DNA of 64,000 nt from Eublepharis macularius (GCF_028583425.1 NC_072791.1:29581368-29645367), one strand, 5' to 3'. Counted from the first letter of the stretch, positions 45,161-56,740 are shown. The notes: generated from the sequence alone by a model not told the origin. Program-made: numbers and translations.

Positions 45161-46204
45161 ATGTATGCCGTTCCCCTGGGGTGGAACACATAATTTTTGC
45201 AATTTCTAGGCAACTGACTATGAGAGTAAGAAGCTAGGATACTGTTTTGAAAACTACGGTCCGAACAAGTCCGTGCACAGTAGCTGCTGCCTTTCTGAGT
45301 GCCTAGTCTGAGATACGCACACCATGTAGGCCAAAACTAGCAAAAAGGTGATATTCTTAAAAACACTATTCTTCAGTGATGAGGGAGCTCCGCTTGAAAT
45401 ACAATTGAGTATTTCATCTGGGCAAAGTTATATGTCAGGCTCGTTATTTTCAAATTTTGGGAGCAGTACTAGTTTTCTAGTATCTAGTTTTCCATGAGCC
45501 CAGAAACATTTTTGTGTATGAAGGAACTTTCAGTTGTGTGAATCTCCTGTAGCAGTAGAAAATATGCTTGCCAAGTTCCCCGGTGTTCAAACTGGGGGAT
45601 GGGGGGGGGATCATAGGCAGCGCAATGGGAGTAGTTGCATGCAGTGCACAGGAGATCCAGAACACTTCTGCATTGTGCCGGGAATGACTTGATTCCCAGC
45701 ACAACACAAAAATGTTCCAGAGCACACAGGAGCGCACTCCGAGGTGTTCCTGACTTTCCCCCTCGCCTCCCTTCCCCACCCTGGCCAGGAGGCTGGGAGT
45801 GAGGGATCCCCCACCGAGGGGAATAGGAACCCTAGTTGAAAATGGAACAGCCCTGGATTTTCTCAATTGTTCATGAAAACTAAGCCTACATGTCTCTGTT
45901 CCATTTTCTCAAGAAATAGTTTTCTAAATAAAAGACACATTTCAATGAACGTAGCCTGTTATTGGCACCCGTGAGAAAGAGATAACATTTTATGTCCATT
46001 GTTGCCTGTAATAAGCGGCATCGCGTAAATGCAGTTCCTCCTGTCTCAACTGATATAGAATCTTTAGGGAATGGTTAAAGTCCAGTCCTGGGAATTATAA
46101 ACATGTGTGCTTTTTTGTGATAGGCTGATAACGTGCTTCTTGTTTTAGGGAACTGAACTGAAGCTGGGATCCTAGTTTGGACCATTTCAGTAGAGAGGTA
46201 TCAA
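45161..46204. other. Unassigned putative intronic DNA
   Basis: No exon seen. The overlapping minus-strand frames at 45477-45866 lie in GC-rich sequence without recognisable domains. Confidence 0.35.
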
Positions 46205-46460
46205 AGTTGCAGCCTGAAGGCTGAAGGTAAGTTACATGCAATATTTTACTGGTAGTTCTAGAAGAACAGGGGATGGGAGAGTTCATCAGGGGAGTGTTGC
46301 CTGCAGAAGGTCTCAGCCTCCATCTCCAGCATCTCCAGGGACAGGTGATGTGCAAAACCTCTGCCTGTGTGACCTTGGCATGCTGACACCAGTCAGAGTA
46401 GGCAACACGGACCTTGATATGCCAACAAACTGATTCAGGATAAGGCAGCTTCTTGTGCAT
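46205..46460 (+). repeat. SINE type 2
   Basis: 'ctccatctccagcatctcca', 'aaaacctctgcctgtgtgac' and 'aaactgattcaggataaggc' then AGCTTCTTGTGCATGTG, the characteristic 3' end. The head is eroded. Confidence 0.55.
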
Positions 46461-46599
46461 GTGTTCAATCAGAAAATGCCAATGGTTTGATGAGCTGAGT
46501 GTGTGTAGAAGAGGAGTCTGTTACAGGTATGGCATATATGTGAGTGCTTTCTTGTGCAATAAATATTTTTGCATTGTCCTTTTGTTAAATTCTCACATC

Positions 46600-46935
46600 T
46601 GTCTAGATCCTAACAGTGCCACCCTAAACTGAGAGCGGAACAACAAGTGACAAAAGGCACAGGTTGGACACTTGCCAGCTTCCCTCAAGTTTTGATGGGA
46701 AATGTAGGCAGCTTGGCGGAATGTTGGACAAGTGACAGTTGAAAAGTCCATTGGACAGCAGTCAGAGAGCCAAGCTGCAAGACCAGGATGCCTACATTTC
46801 CCATCAAAACTTGAGGGAAGCTGACAAGTGTCAAACTTGTGCCTTTTGTCACTTGTAGTTCCGCTCTGAGTTACACCTTTCTAAGCCCACTGACTTCAGT
46901 GGAATTATAGGGTGTAGCTCTTGTACTGAGAATGT
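46600..46935. repeat. MITE family B interrupted by family D
   Basis: 'gatcctaacagtgccaccct' on the left and 'acacctttctaagcccactg' on the right form one family-B element split by the 232-bp insert at 46634-46865. Confidence 0.5.
46629..46870. mobile_element. Family D long-TIR element with 5-bp flanking repeats
   Basis: CTGAG (46629-46633 and 46866-46870) flanks AGCGGAAC...GTTCCGCT. Arms of about 75 bp are shared with 38057-38297, while the centre is in reverse orientation relative to that copy. No ORF. Confidence 0.6.
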
Positions 46936-47034
46936 ACTACTTCATTTTCAATAGTTAGCATATCAGATATGTCTTAATAAGGTCAGGAATGGTGTCCAAA
47001 ATGTCAGCCTGTCCCCTGCTATGCCTTCTCTTGG

Positions 47035-47285
47035 GTTGGTGCAGCAGCAGGACTCTAATCTGGAGAGCTGGGTTTGATTCCCCACTCCTCCACTTGAAGC
47101 CAGCTGGGTGACTGTGGATCAGTCACAGCTCTCTCAGAGCTCTCTCAGCCCCACCCACCTCACAAGGTGATTGTTGGGGAGATAATAATGACATACTTTG
47201 TAAACTGCTCTGAGTGGGTGTTAAGTTGTCCTGAAGGGCAATATATGAACCAAATGTTGTTGTTATTGTTATTATTGAAATGCTG
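47035..47285 (+). repeat. tRNA-headed SINE, type 1
   Basis: 'ggactctaatctggagagct', 'gggtttgattcc' (B box region), 'gccagctgggtgactgtgg', 'gtcctgaagggcaatatatg' and a GTTGTTGTTATTGTTATTATT tail. Confidence 0.7.
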
Positions 47286-48172
47286 AGCCTTAGAGTAATA
47301 TTAGGTGTAGCATAGGCTCAGTTTACACAGATTGTGAAGGGCAACACACTGAGCCAGTTTTCAGTAGTCCCTAAAATGCACCCCTGGGTCCTTTGTAACA
47401 TGCAGGAGTTCTATGGCAGACATATAGGGGTTTCCTGGCCAGCAAGATGATGTGGAATGGGTTTCTTCAAGACAAAAATGTCTGAAAACCACTGTGAAGG
47501 ACGTTTTGGGCAGGAATCCGCAGATCAGTCATGAATGAAAGAACAACCAGTCTGTAGAGATCAGTGAGTCTGCTCATTTGATATCCACCAAGAAGGGGTG
47601 GCATTCCTGGGTCATTCGAGCAGCCTAGTAGAACCTGCGTCTTGGCTCCTGCCCTCAAGTGCCTTTATCCAGTGTAGCATTAACAGTTATGAAAATTACC
47701 TCAGAACATTAGAACCAGACAATCCTCTGGACCACAGGCACTTCTGTGTTATTGCCTGTATATACAATCTGACACGCTCCAGCCTATTTTGACTACAGTT
47801 CTCAGAAGTAAATCTGGAACCCTGATCGCTTCCAAATGGGAAGAGCTATGAAAAGCTTGTCGCAGTTCAGTAATTGGAAAATACTCTCTAACGAGGAGCA
47901 ACTGCAATTTCCTACAACATGCTTCTATCCCTGTCTTTTTATATTTGCATAAGAATTTGTTTTGAGATGGCAATAAAGCGAGGGAAATGGGGTAATCTGA
48001 GACATGCTGAAGCGATTTCGGAGCCTATACAGTCCGGAAGATTGGTTTAAATGTATATTTAAGAAGCAGTGCGGTTACGGACAGGCAGTGTGTCTAGAAA
48101 CCAGATTAAGAAAAATCAGTAATGCTTTGAGAGGAATATTTTGAGGGGGAGATACGCAGTACTTTGTTTATT
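47286..48172. other. Unassigned putative intronic DNA
   Basis: Nothing recognised. Confidence 0.4.
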
Positions 48173-48317
48173 CATAAATTCATAGTTGTTGTGGGTTTTC
48201 CGGGCTGTATTGCCGTGGTCTTGGCATTGTAGTTCCTGACGTTTCGCCAGCAGCTGTGGCTGGCATCTTCAGAGGTGTAGCACCAAAAGACAGATCTCTC
48301 AGTCTCATAAATTCATA
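48173..48317 (-). mobile_element. Severely 5'-truncated PLE copy with 12-bp TSD
   Basis: TSDs CATAAATTCATA (48173-48184, 48306-48317) flank a 121-bp insert, which is the minus-strand 3' end of the 23.3-kb PLE. It starts just upstream of the hammerhead module and ends ...CCCACAACAAC. There is no inverted arm. Confidence 0.85.
48230..48290 (-). ncRNA. Candidate hammerhead ribozyme in the truncated PLE
   Basis: Minus-strand CTGAAGA (48272 to 48266), the helix II pair, GAAAC and GTC (ending 48238) are identical to the module at 25083-25148. The predicted cleavage lies between 48238 and 48237. Confidence 0.6.
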
Positions 48318-49589
48318 CATTGAGCAAATTATAATGGGATGCAATATTAGCTGCACGGGCAGGCAGCTTCTTCTGGTGCAGTATTAGTTCTGTCCCAGTG
48401 AAGCTGGTTGGATATCACCCCCTGACCCATTCTTACCGCAGACTGCCAGTTGCCCCATGTGCGTATTACTCTACATGGGTTTCAAAACCACAGGAATCAC
48501 CTTTTCCGGGGTTGGAAATGGCTGCCAAGGGAGGGGGAGTAGAGAAGATTTGCTGCCTGACCCCTGGATCTGAACCTATGCGTGGGTTCCAATTTTTATT
48601 TTTTCTTGAATTGTTATATGATTTTTCTTTTCCTATTTTATACGTGTGAGACAGAAAGAGATATAGGGAGGGTCCAACTGGGATTCATAGTTGATACGCA
48701 GAATATTGTCTGGATCACCATCCTGAATTCTGTCCTGTCAATATTCCAGGGAGATCTTGTGTGCGGTAGTAGCTTGTAGTGTTGTTTTGGGGTGGGGAAT
48801 TGCTTTTTTCTGAGATTTACTTTTCTAGATATAGCCACTGATTTCCTCTTATTCTCTTTTTTGTCTTTTAAAAGAGGGATTTCTCTTTGAAGAGAAATCA
48901 ATGCACCCTTTTGTAACTTCAGCCCCTGCGGCTGTTTTAGGCTACACACCACAGGGTGGTGCTCTAATAGGAGGATAGGAAGGTTTGGAAAGACGTTGCC
49001 TCCTGCTGAGCATCTGCAGAGTAAAATTCTGAAATTTCGCAGAAACTCTTTTCCTGCCACTCCTCTCTTTGAATTTCTCTTGGATCAAAACGGAATTGAT
49101 TAGAAACTGTCTCCAAATTCCTTAAAAAAGGAAAGGAAATAGGTTGTTGGATTTCAGGGAGAAATTGGGTCAAGAGGGATAAGTAGTTGAAAATGGAAGA
49201 GGAGATTGAGCATAAAATTGTGCCCTGGGTGAATGTACTCCGTTTTAATGTCTCGATGTTCCATGGAGTTACTGTCTTACAAGTAAACAAACATAACAAC
49301 AACTGAATGCTAAGCAAGACAATTAGACCAGAGGCCTCATTTCAGCTAGCCAAGCCGATCCAAATCCACATAACTCTCGTGGATCTCGACCAATGCAGCT
49401 TGGGAGTCATCAATCCATGTCGGGTCAGACTTCAGCAACTTCCCAGCAATGCAGTTCCTAAGATTCTTTGGCAGGGCTAGGAAAGGGGGTGAGGGATTAT
49501 GTCAGTTCAACCAGTGTACATTTGTAATGTAGATGTTCTCTCAGACTGGGTAAAACATTTTCTGCACATGTATCTGTGTTAGTCAGGCC
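48318..49589. other. Unassigned putative intronic DNA
   Basis: A 140-codon minus frame (48638-49060) has no recognised domain or splice context. Confidence 0.35.
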
Positions 49590-49740
49590 ATGAAGGTCTA
49601 CACTGACTGGCAGTGGTTCTCCAGATCTCAGTCAGAGGCCTTTCCTGTCACCTGCTGTCTGAGCCTTGAATGGGAGTTGTCAGGGATTGAACCTGGGTCA
49701 AATGCTCTACCGCTGAACCTTCCGCCCCACTGGTAGGTGT
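49590..49740 (-). repeat. SINE type 2 head, antisense
   Basis: The minus strand shows 'ggttcagcggtagagcattt' (A box), 'caggttcaatccctgac' (B box) and the start of the body. This is the best tRNA-like head of this family here. Confidence 0.6.
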
Positions 49741-51127
49741 GCCTCCCATTCCAGGTGCTTGGAGAAGTCTGACACATGTTCACATCCATCCCCTCCCTTC
49801 TCTCCCCATAAGCAAACCTAAGTCTCCTCTTTGCTTAGGTGATAGGAGAGCACGGCTGCAATAATGCTTGTCAGACATATTCAGAACATAAACAATGACC
49901 TTTTACAAGGATCTCAGGATTGCTTTGCAAATATTAATGATGAAAGCTGTTGTGATATTTTGGCAAAGATAGTTGCAGCAATGTCAATATAATTAAACTG
50001 TAAAATAGCATCCTCTTGAATGTCCTGTTTCCTAGCCACCTGTGCCATGAGCAAGACCTCTAAAATTAATGGATACTGTGGCCTGTTATTTTTTTAATTT
50101 GTGTTACAGTTTCCAAATGTTATCAATAACAACAAAGCACATTGCAAATGTAAGCCATGTGTGAAGCACTGTAGTTCACAAAGACTTTAAATAGCAAGTT
50201 ATGTTAAAAGAAGGGCTGGTTCCACACAAGAGCTTTTTCCCATGGTAGTCATGTTACAAGTGCGATTGTTGCTCAATTTGCACTTGCAACAGAGATTCCA
50301 CATGTCACAAGGTAATCCCTTTTCCCCCTATGTTAGCCAGGCTTTCCCTTTCACACCAGATGCATATTTCATTCCCCACTGTTGTTGTCATGCTGCTCTC
50401 ATAATTTTCTGCACACCTGCTTAAAAAATTTTGGTAGCCCAGCTCAAGAATAGCATAATTCTATACTTCTTTTTTTAAAAAAATCGCATTTGCATAGCCC
50501 TGCTCTAGAATAATGCAATGTCTGGTAATTCCAGAGGAAGCAACTGGATATCCCGTTGCTGGCATCTACATTGAGAAGCCTAATTGGCCTCCCATTGCTT
50601 GGAGGAAAGAGAGAGAGCAGGTCAGGAACTTTTCAAATGATAATCAAGAGAGAGCAGAGAGAAAAAATTGCCACTTGTCATAATGTAGAAAGTTGCCCTG
50701 ATCCCCCCCATCTCAATTTTGTTGGAGTCTGTGACACCAAGTAGGCTTCCTAGGTGCCTGCTTATGGTGTACCAACTCCCAGCAATTAAAGCCTTTGCCT
50801 GCTGATCGGTGGGAGGAGGCAGGCCAGTGCAATAGGGGCAAATGCAATCCCCATCTGCATGCAATCATGTCACTTTGGGCCTGACCCAGAAACGGAACCA
50901 AAAAGTAGCAGTTTTGGCCCCAAAATATGCAGTTTTGGGCCATGCTAAAGAATCAGCTATGGCATGACACCTGAGCCATGCTGGAAGTGATGCAGTTTCA
51001 CGGAGCCGAAGCTTACCCCCTCCAATAAGTTCCCACCCCCACTTTCTGTTGATTGCCAAAGGGGACCAGGCAACCCTAAAACCAAGCAGTGAAAATACAG
51101 AGGAAAGAAATTAAGGGGCGTTTCCTT
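49741..51127. other. Unassigned putative intronic DNA
   Basis: 50880-51080 shows internally repeated 'ttttggcc' and 'gccatgct' segments and may be another short element. Nothing else is recognised. Confidence 0.35.
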
Positions 51128-51330
51128 TCATAGAATCATAGGGTTGGAAGGGACCTCTAGGGTCATCTAGTCCAACCCCCTGCACAATGCAGGAAATTCC
51201 CAGCTACCACCCAACCCCCAACTCCAACTGCCCCATTAACCCCTGCTCCATGCCCAGAAGATGGCAAAACACCTCCAGAATTCCTAGCCAACTGGCCCAT
51301 GGAAAATTGCTACTTGGCCCCAAGTAGCAT
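51128..51330 (-). repeat. CR1 LINE 3' end, antisense
   Basis: TCATAGAATCATAGGGTTGG at 51128, then 'gggacctctagggtcatcta' and 'ccccctgcacaatgcaggaa'. This is the classic antisense CR1 terminus. Confidence 0.75.
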
Positions 51331-51755
51331 TCAAGACCCCAAGTTTCGTTCAAACACGGCGTACATTTCTTTCTGGATTCATCCCAACAATGCCCATATC
51401 AGGAAAGATCAGGTTTTTTCACATTAAAAAAAAAGTTTTTACTAGAAAAAAACAGGCTGTTTACAATGTGAGTAGGTATGGTGCACAATGTTAAGCAGAA
51501 ACAATGAAAAAATATGTGTGACTAGAGAAGCTGAAACCAAGAAAACCCTGCAGGTGGAATCATCCACGGTTAAACAAAGGGAGGAAAGGAGATTATTTAT
51601 TTATGTTTATTTTATTTTAAATCTTGTATTTTTCTTCATTTTATGAGGGGGATTGGAAATACTGGGAGGAAATTAAACATATACAGTATCTTTCTTTCTT
51701 TAACAACATAGAACACATCGTTTGTGCATAGTTAGAATATAACATTGTACTGCTT

Positions 51756-52830
51756 GTAGGGTTGCCAACCTCCAGGTGGAGCCTGGTGATCTCTTGGAAT
51801 TACTACTGATCTCCAAACTACAGAGATCAGTTCTCCTGGAGAAAACAGCTGCTTTGAAAGATGGATGTTTTGGCATTGTACCGTAACAGGGAGGCCAGCC
51901 CCCACAGTGGGGGCTGGATTTCCCACCCCCATCTTTTGCCCCCTGTCCTCACTCACCTGGCTGGCAAGAGTAAAAGGAGGGGGGAGGCACGCCAGGAGCC
52001 CCTGGAGCACATGGCAAAATGGCACAAGCACGCTCTCCAGATGACACTCTTCCAGTTGAAAATTGGAAGCTACAGGGTATCAGCAGGAAGGGTTGCCAGA
52101 TGAGTCTGGAAAATTATCAGACCCCTTAGAGAGGAGAGGTGGCACTCCCCTGAGAAATGTTATTCGTGCAAAGGCAAAACACATATGCACTCCCTGGCAT
52201 GACACGATGACCTCTCTACTGGAGCAATTTTATCACACTGTTCCACTTCCAGGGCAGGTGAGCTGGCCTGGCACTCCTGGGTGGCACCGCACAGGAGGCC
52301 AGACGACAGGGCAGCTGGGATGGTCACTCATTCTTCCAGCGGCAGCATAAGGTAGGAGGCCAGGCAGGCTGAGTGGCTGTTCATTGTCCTGGTGGCAGCA
52401 GACAGGATGCTGAGCAAGTGGGCCAGATAGACAAGGTGTCCAGTATTTTAACTATATTTCCCCTGGACAGTCCTAAAAAAACCTGGACTGTCCTGGTGAA
52501 AACTGGACACCTGGCAACCCTGTCAGCAGGGCCAAATCAGCTCCAAACATAGCTATGTTTGAGGCTGATTTTGGGCCCACTGAGTCCCCATAGCTTCCGT
52601 TTTTAATCAGGAAGTGATGTCATTGGGGCCTCCAGAATGCGCAGAGCGTGCATCTAAGAGGATGGATCAGGACCTCCCGCCTGCATAGTGACCTCCACCC
52701 CCAGCTTTCAAGGAAACGGAGGCTGGCAACCTTATACCCCCATAGAGGTCCCTCCCCTCCCCAAACCCTGCCCTCCCCAGGAATCTAATCTCCAGGAATT
52801 TCCCAACCTGGATTTGGTAATCCTAACTTC
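51756..52830. repeat. hAT MITE (family A) carrying a nested second MITE
   Basis: The outer ends TAGGGTTGCCAACC (about 51758) and TTTGGTAATCCTA belong to family A. Flanks ACTGCTTG/ACTTCCTG match at 6 of 8 positions. Within it, about 52088-52523 starts GGGTTGCCAGATGAG and ends GACACCTGGCAACCCT, a different inverted-repeat element. Confidence 0.5.
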
Positions 52831-53429
52831 CTGGCATATTTATGGTAATTATGGTATTTAAAAGCATAAACATTGTCAATATACCCCATATTTGAGAGTG
52901 AGCTGGCAATATGGACAAAAGATTATGCTGTATTGTGAGGGGTGGGGATGAGGGAATGGCTTTGGAACTGTCAATATTTCTCAGAAAGGAAGAAAAACCA
53001 GCCACAAGTGGAATGTGCTTGATATGATCTGTGTGTGTCCTTTGAACAGTAGTTTCACACACAGCTAAAAATAGTCAGGTCGCACGTGCCAAAAGGAAAA
53101 GGAAAAGAAGTAGAAAGCCAAACAGACAACTGGCTGTTTTAAAAAGTGATTGTGTGCAGAGTAAGTGGGAAATGAAGCAATCAAGGAAGTTTTCTTTAAG
53201 ATTCTTGCATTCTGTGGTTAGGCAAAATATTTAAGGTCACATATGATTTCCCATGGACTTTTGTACTTGGGAGCATGCTAGAGATACCATCTGAAAGGAA
53301 TAACTATTTAATTTCCCCTCCCACATTTGACATTGCAATTAAGGGGCCTGTTCAGACAACAGTCCTTCGAATTTTACTCTTGAAGGATACTGGGAAACAT
53401 GACTCAAGCCCGTATCTTCCTTCTATCTT

Positions 53430-53640
53430 GGTGTTAGATTTTAGATTTTTATTCAACCTCCAAGGAGGTCAGGGTGGTTCTCCTCTCCTCCGTCTTCTCC
53501 TCACAAAGATGCTGTGAGAGAGGCTAGACTTGAGAGAGGGTGACTGGCCCAGCGTCACCCTGAGAGCTTCATGGCTGGATGGGGCTTTGAGCCAAGGTGT
53601 CCTCAGACCTAGGCTGACACCATCACAGCATGACATTGGC
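53430..53640 (-). repeat. tRNA-headed SINE, type 1, antisense
   Basis: 'gatttttattcaacctccaa', 'ggtcagggtggttctcctct' and 'ctggcccagcgtcaccctga' run in antisense order. Confidence 0.55.
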
Positions 53641-55612
53641 TGTAACCTTCTCCTTCACTGCTGTCTTGTGTTTGTGTAAACAGAACACAGAAGGAGATCT
53701 TTTGACTTGGTGGAGTTCCAATTCTCTGTTGATTAATAAGTGCACATATTTAATATAGAAGGGTTTTTGGGTGGTTCATTAGCACTTTGTGCAATCAGAC
53801 CATCATATATTAAAACAGAGATGTTGGAGTATATCCAGCCATCTGTGGAGTTCGGAGAACCAGACGTTCCTCCTTCTCCTTCCTGCTGTGGCCCACTGAG
53901 CACTCTGAAAATTTGTTCCTGAGGTGTCAGAAGGTGGTCAAGAAAAGCATGGAGGGCAAAATGGGGGTCTGCAGTGTGGGAGGGCAAATCATCATATCGT
54001 GGCTTTCTGCAAAGAAAAATGCTGTTCTGTTGAAGGTTGGGAAAATGCCGCTCATGGGGGATCAGTTCTGACAAAAATGGCTGAATCCATCAAGCGCAAT
54101 TCAGAGGCCCCATTTCAGCAGTGTAGAGCAGCTGGGGTGGTAAATTCTAGATTGTAGAGTTGTCGTAGCCAGAGTTGCACAGTCAAAGACTTCCACACTT
54201 TCTTTCCTGAAGGCTTATTACAGGCAGGCTAAACTTCCACAAACTTTCCTTTTTGCTTCGCTGAGCACTCAGTCCCTAACTGAACCCTGCCATGAAGCGA
54301 AGTTAGCTTGTAACAGATTTCAGACCTTTACATGCCTGGGAGACATTTGTATTGTAACGCTTTGCATCAGAAAGTTGGAAGAGTGGCAAGAGAAGAACAG
54401 ATCGGCATGAACTTTTGTGTGCATAATCTTGGCCCAAAGCAGGACATGGCATTGCGGTTGGGCGCTGGCCAGGCAATCAGGCGACCTCTGCCACATTCCC
54501 AGCTACAGCGCATATCCTGCTTAAATCACAGAAACGGCATATGCAAAGCATTGTGTCTGTTGTTTCTTGACTCTGCCACATTCTTCTTGCTCTGCAGAGT
54601 CTGTGGGGCTATGGAAGCTGAAGAAGTAGGACCAACCTGCCCAATGAATCTCTGTGCATGGAGGTGAAGACTGTGCCACCCTTTTGATCATATACCAAAG
54701 ATGACATATGGCACTGGTTTTTCATGAGCTCCACATGCACATGATCTGTGCCATCTCTGCCCTTTTTAAAAAATGGTTAAGAAGAATCACATGAATTATG
54801 GGACACTATAGCCCTTTTTGGACAATCTAAGGAAGTAGAAAAAATGTGTATGGAGGGAGCAAGAGAGTTGCAGCAAGCAATGCCCTCTAGACCTCCTAAT
54901 TATCATTAGACCATATGCATAACATTTATTCATGTGCACTTGTATATGTATACAGCTTGCTGCACAAGATTGGGAACTCTGCCTTTTCAGATTTCCCTCC
55001 TGATAATGGCTGACTGCCCTGTATGCATGTACAGTGCTATACATGTGTTGCAATAAACATGTGTCTGTTGAAGCAGAACTTGCCACCATAATCCCACTCC
55101 CTCCTCTACACTTGGTTATTCTGCTCCTTTAGAACATCTATAAACTGCTTATATGAAGCATCTATATCAAGCGTTAAGTTATGTGCATGGAGAATAGAAA
55201 AGATAAACCAATCCTCCACTACCGGTGTAGGTTCTTACTTGGAGGAGATTGTTGGGTGGATGGATTGTAGACCCCCTGGAGTCAGGCATGTAGGAGTGGG
55301 CTTACCTCTCCAGTCAGTCAGCAGCATACAGGACACTTGAGCAGTTCCAACAATAGGCTTCTGTAATGCTCCCAATGGGGAAGAACATTTGCATGCATAG
55401 ACTGCTATAGCTCAGCACAGAGAACTGAACGGAACTGAGGCTTCTCCCATACATGTCTTGAAGAGGGAAACAAACCAGTTTGTGATGGCTTACTTAAAGG
55501 CATACACACATGTAGCACATGGATAGTCCTTTGGGACAGCTGGGTACACAAATGGCCACCTGGTCCCTGCCCTCTTTTCTTCTTTCGATACCACTTAGAC
55601 TTTTTTCACTCC
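53641..55612. other. Unassigned putative intronic DNA
   Basis: Overlapping short frames at 53733-54157 and 54332-54667 show no domain. No repeat recognised. Confidence 0.35.
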
Positions 55613-55710
55613 ATGTATCTGATGAAGGGAGCTCTGAGTCTCGAAAGCTCATACCCTGGAAATCTAGTTGGTCTTTAAGGTGCTACTGGACTTGAATCTT
55701 ACATTAAGAA
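55613..55710 (+). repeat. HHR-family repeat with canonical core
   Basis: The ribozyme core (55615-55654) is followed by the family 3' sequence: 'tggaaatctagttggtcttt', then AAGGTGCTACTGGACTTG. No inverted arm. TSDs were not resolved. Confidence 0.65.
55615..55654 (+). ncRNA. Candidate hammerhead ribozyme, short dispersed family
   Basis: CUGAUGA (55619-55625) is the exact canonical core. Helix II pairs GGGA (55627-55630) with UCUC (55639-55642), with one extra A (55626) before it. GAAA (55643-55646) is intact and G-C-U-C follows, with cleavage predicted after C55650. Helix I pairs GUAU (55615-55618) with AUAC (55651-55654). Helix III would be a loopless, self-complementary AG/CU step, so a dimeric fold is expected. 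Confidence 0.6.
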
Positions 55711-55929
55711 TTATCAATGATCTCTAAGACTGAGCTCTGAGAATGCCTTCTAATGCTGGATTATCATCCCTGAAATATGTAAAATTATAATAAAGGTGTG
55801 ACTTTGTCCTTTTTTGGTGTCTTAGCAGGAGACCAGAAAGCAAATAATAAAAAAGGACTCTTTAAAGCGAAATTCAATGGCTTTTCTGTTCTCTGTGGAA
55901 CACCATCATTTGCCCTGACTGTTTGTTTC

Positions 55930-56160
55930 AGACTCGTGATCGGTCTTGCTGAGCACACGAGGATCACTGCAGCGCAAATGCCTGTGGCTCGCCTCTGCTT
56001 CCAGAATCCGCCCAAGCACACGCCCTCCCCTCTCAATTGGTTGTAGGAGTCGGTCTTTGCAGACTCCAGCTGCTCCCTGCATGGAGACCGTCAGCAATGA
56101 AACCGTATCAGAGCAATCGGGGTCCTGAGCAAATTGTCCCCGATGGAAACAAAAGCATCA
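55930..56160 (+). promoter_or_regulatory. SYNE3: CpG cluster just upstream of the first coding exon
   Basis: About eleven CpGs in 230 bp of otherwise CpG-poor DNA, with no repeat recognised, 75-300 bp upstream of the SYNE3 coding exon. It could be a proximal alternative promoter, an alternative 5' exon or an enhancer. Confidence 0.3.
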
Positions 56161-56235
56161 CTGGCATGGTTTGAACTATAGACATGACTTAGGGAAGTCA
56201 CTTTTCTGAACTCCTCTTTTCATTCCTTCACTCAG

Positions 56236-56393
56236 TTCCTTCTAATGCAATGACCCAGCAGCCACAGGATGAATTCGAAAGCAGTGTGGAGAACGCAATA
56301 GACTGGATGAAGACCATCCAGGAGAGACTGAGGATCAATGACAACACTAAGGGGCCTCGGCCGGCCTTGGAGGCCAGGCTCAGGGACACGGAG
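56236..56393 (+). CDS. SYNE3: SYNE3 (nesprin-3), first coding exon
   Basis: Nesprin-3 is an outer nuclear membrane KASH protein of the LINC complex that links the nuclear envelope to plectin and intermediate filaments. This exon has a good acceptor (polypyrimidine tract, ACTCAG| at 56235) and donor (GAG|GTAAAG, exon end 56393). Translation from ATG 56250 gives 48 codons, starting MTQQPQDEFESSVENAIDWM and ending RLRDTE in phase 0. I recognise this as the nesprin-3 N-terminus. It forms the beginning of the first spectrin repeat, with the usual helix-A tryptophan (W19). In mammals this first repeat is the plectin-binding region and is absent from the beta isoform. Only 14 nt of 5' UTR lie in this exon, so an upstream exon is required. 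A two-codon upstream frame (ATGCAATGA) overlaps the start. Confidence 0.9.
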
Positions 56394-56532
56394 GTAAAGA
56401 CGGATGTTCCTTGTTGAATGTGGCTTCGGAAGTATTGTCAGAGCTGTGATTATGAGCAATCAGTATGTGAGTTCCCATTCGGTGAATCGGATTAGACTCA
56501 ATGGGAAGATACATGTTTATTGATTCATAAAG

Positions 56533-56740
56533 AGGGTTACCAGCTCCAAGTTGGGAAATTCCTGGAGATTTCGTGATGGAGCCTGGGGAGGGTGGAGTTT
56601 CCGGGGGAGGGATGTGGTGGCAAAGAGTTCGCCCTCCGAAGTTGCCATTTTCTCCAGGGGAACTGAGCTCTGCAGTCTGGAGATCAATTGTGATTCTAGG
56701 AGAACTCCAGCACCACCCTGGAGATTGGCAACTGTACATG
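56533..56740 (-). repeat. hAT-type MITE (family A)
   Basis: GGGTTACCAGCTCCAAG to GAGATTGGCAACTG. Internal 'ctctgcagtctggagatcaa'. Ends mutated. Confidence 0.55.
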
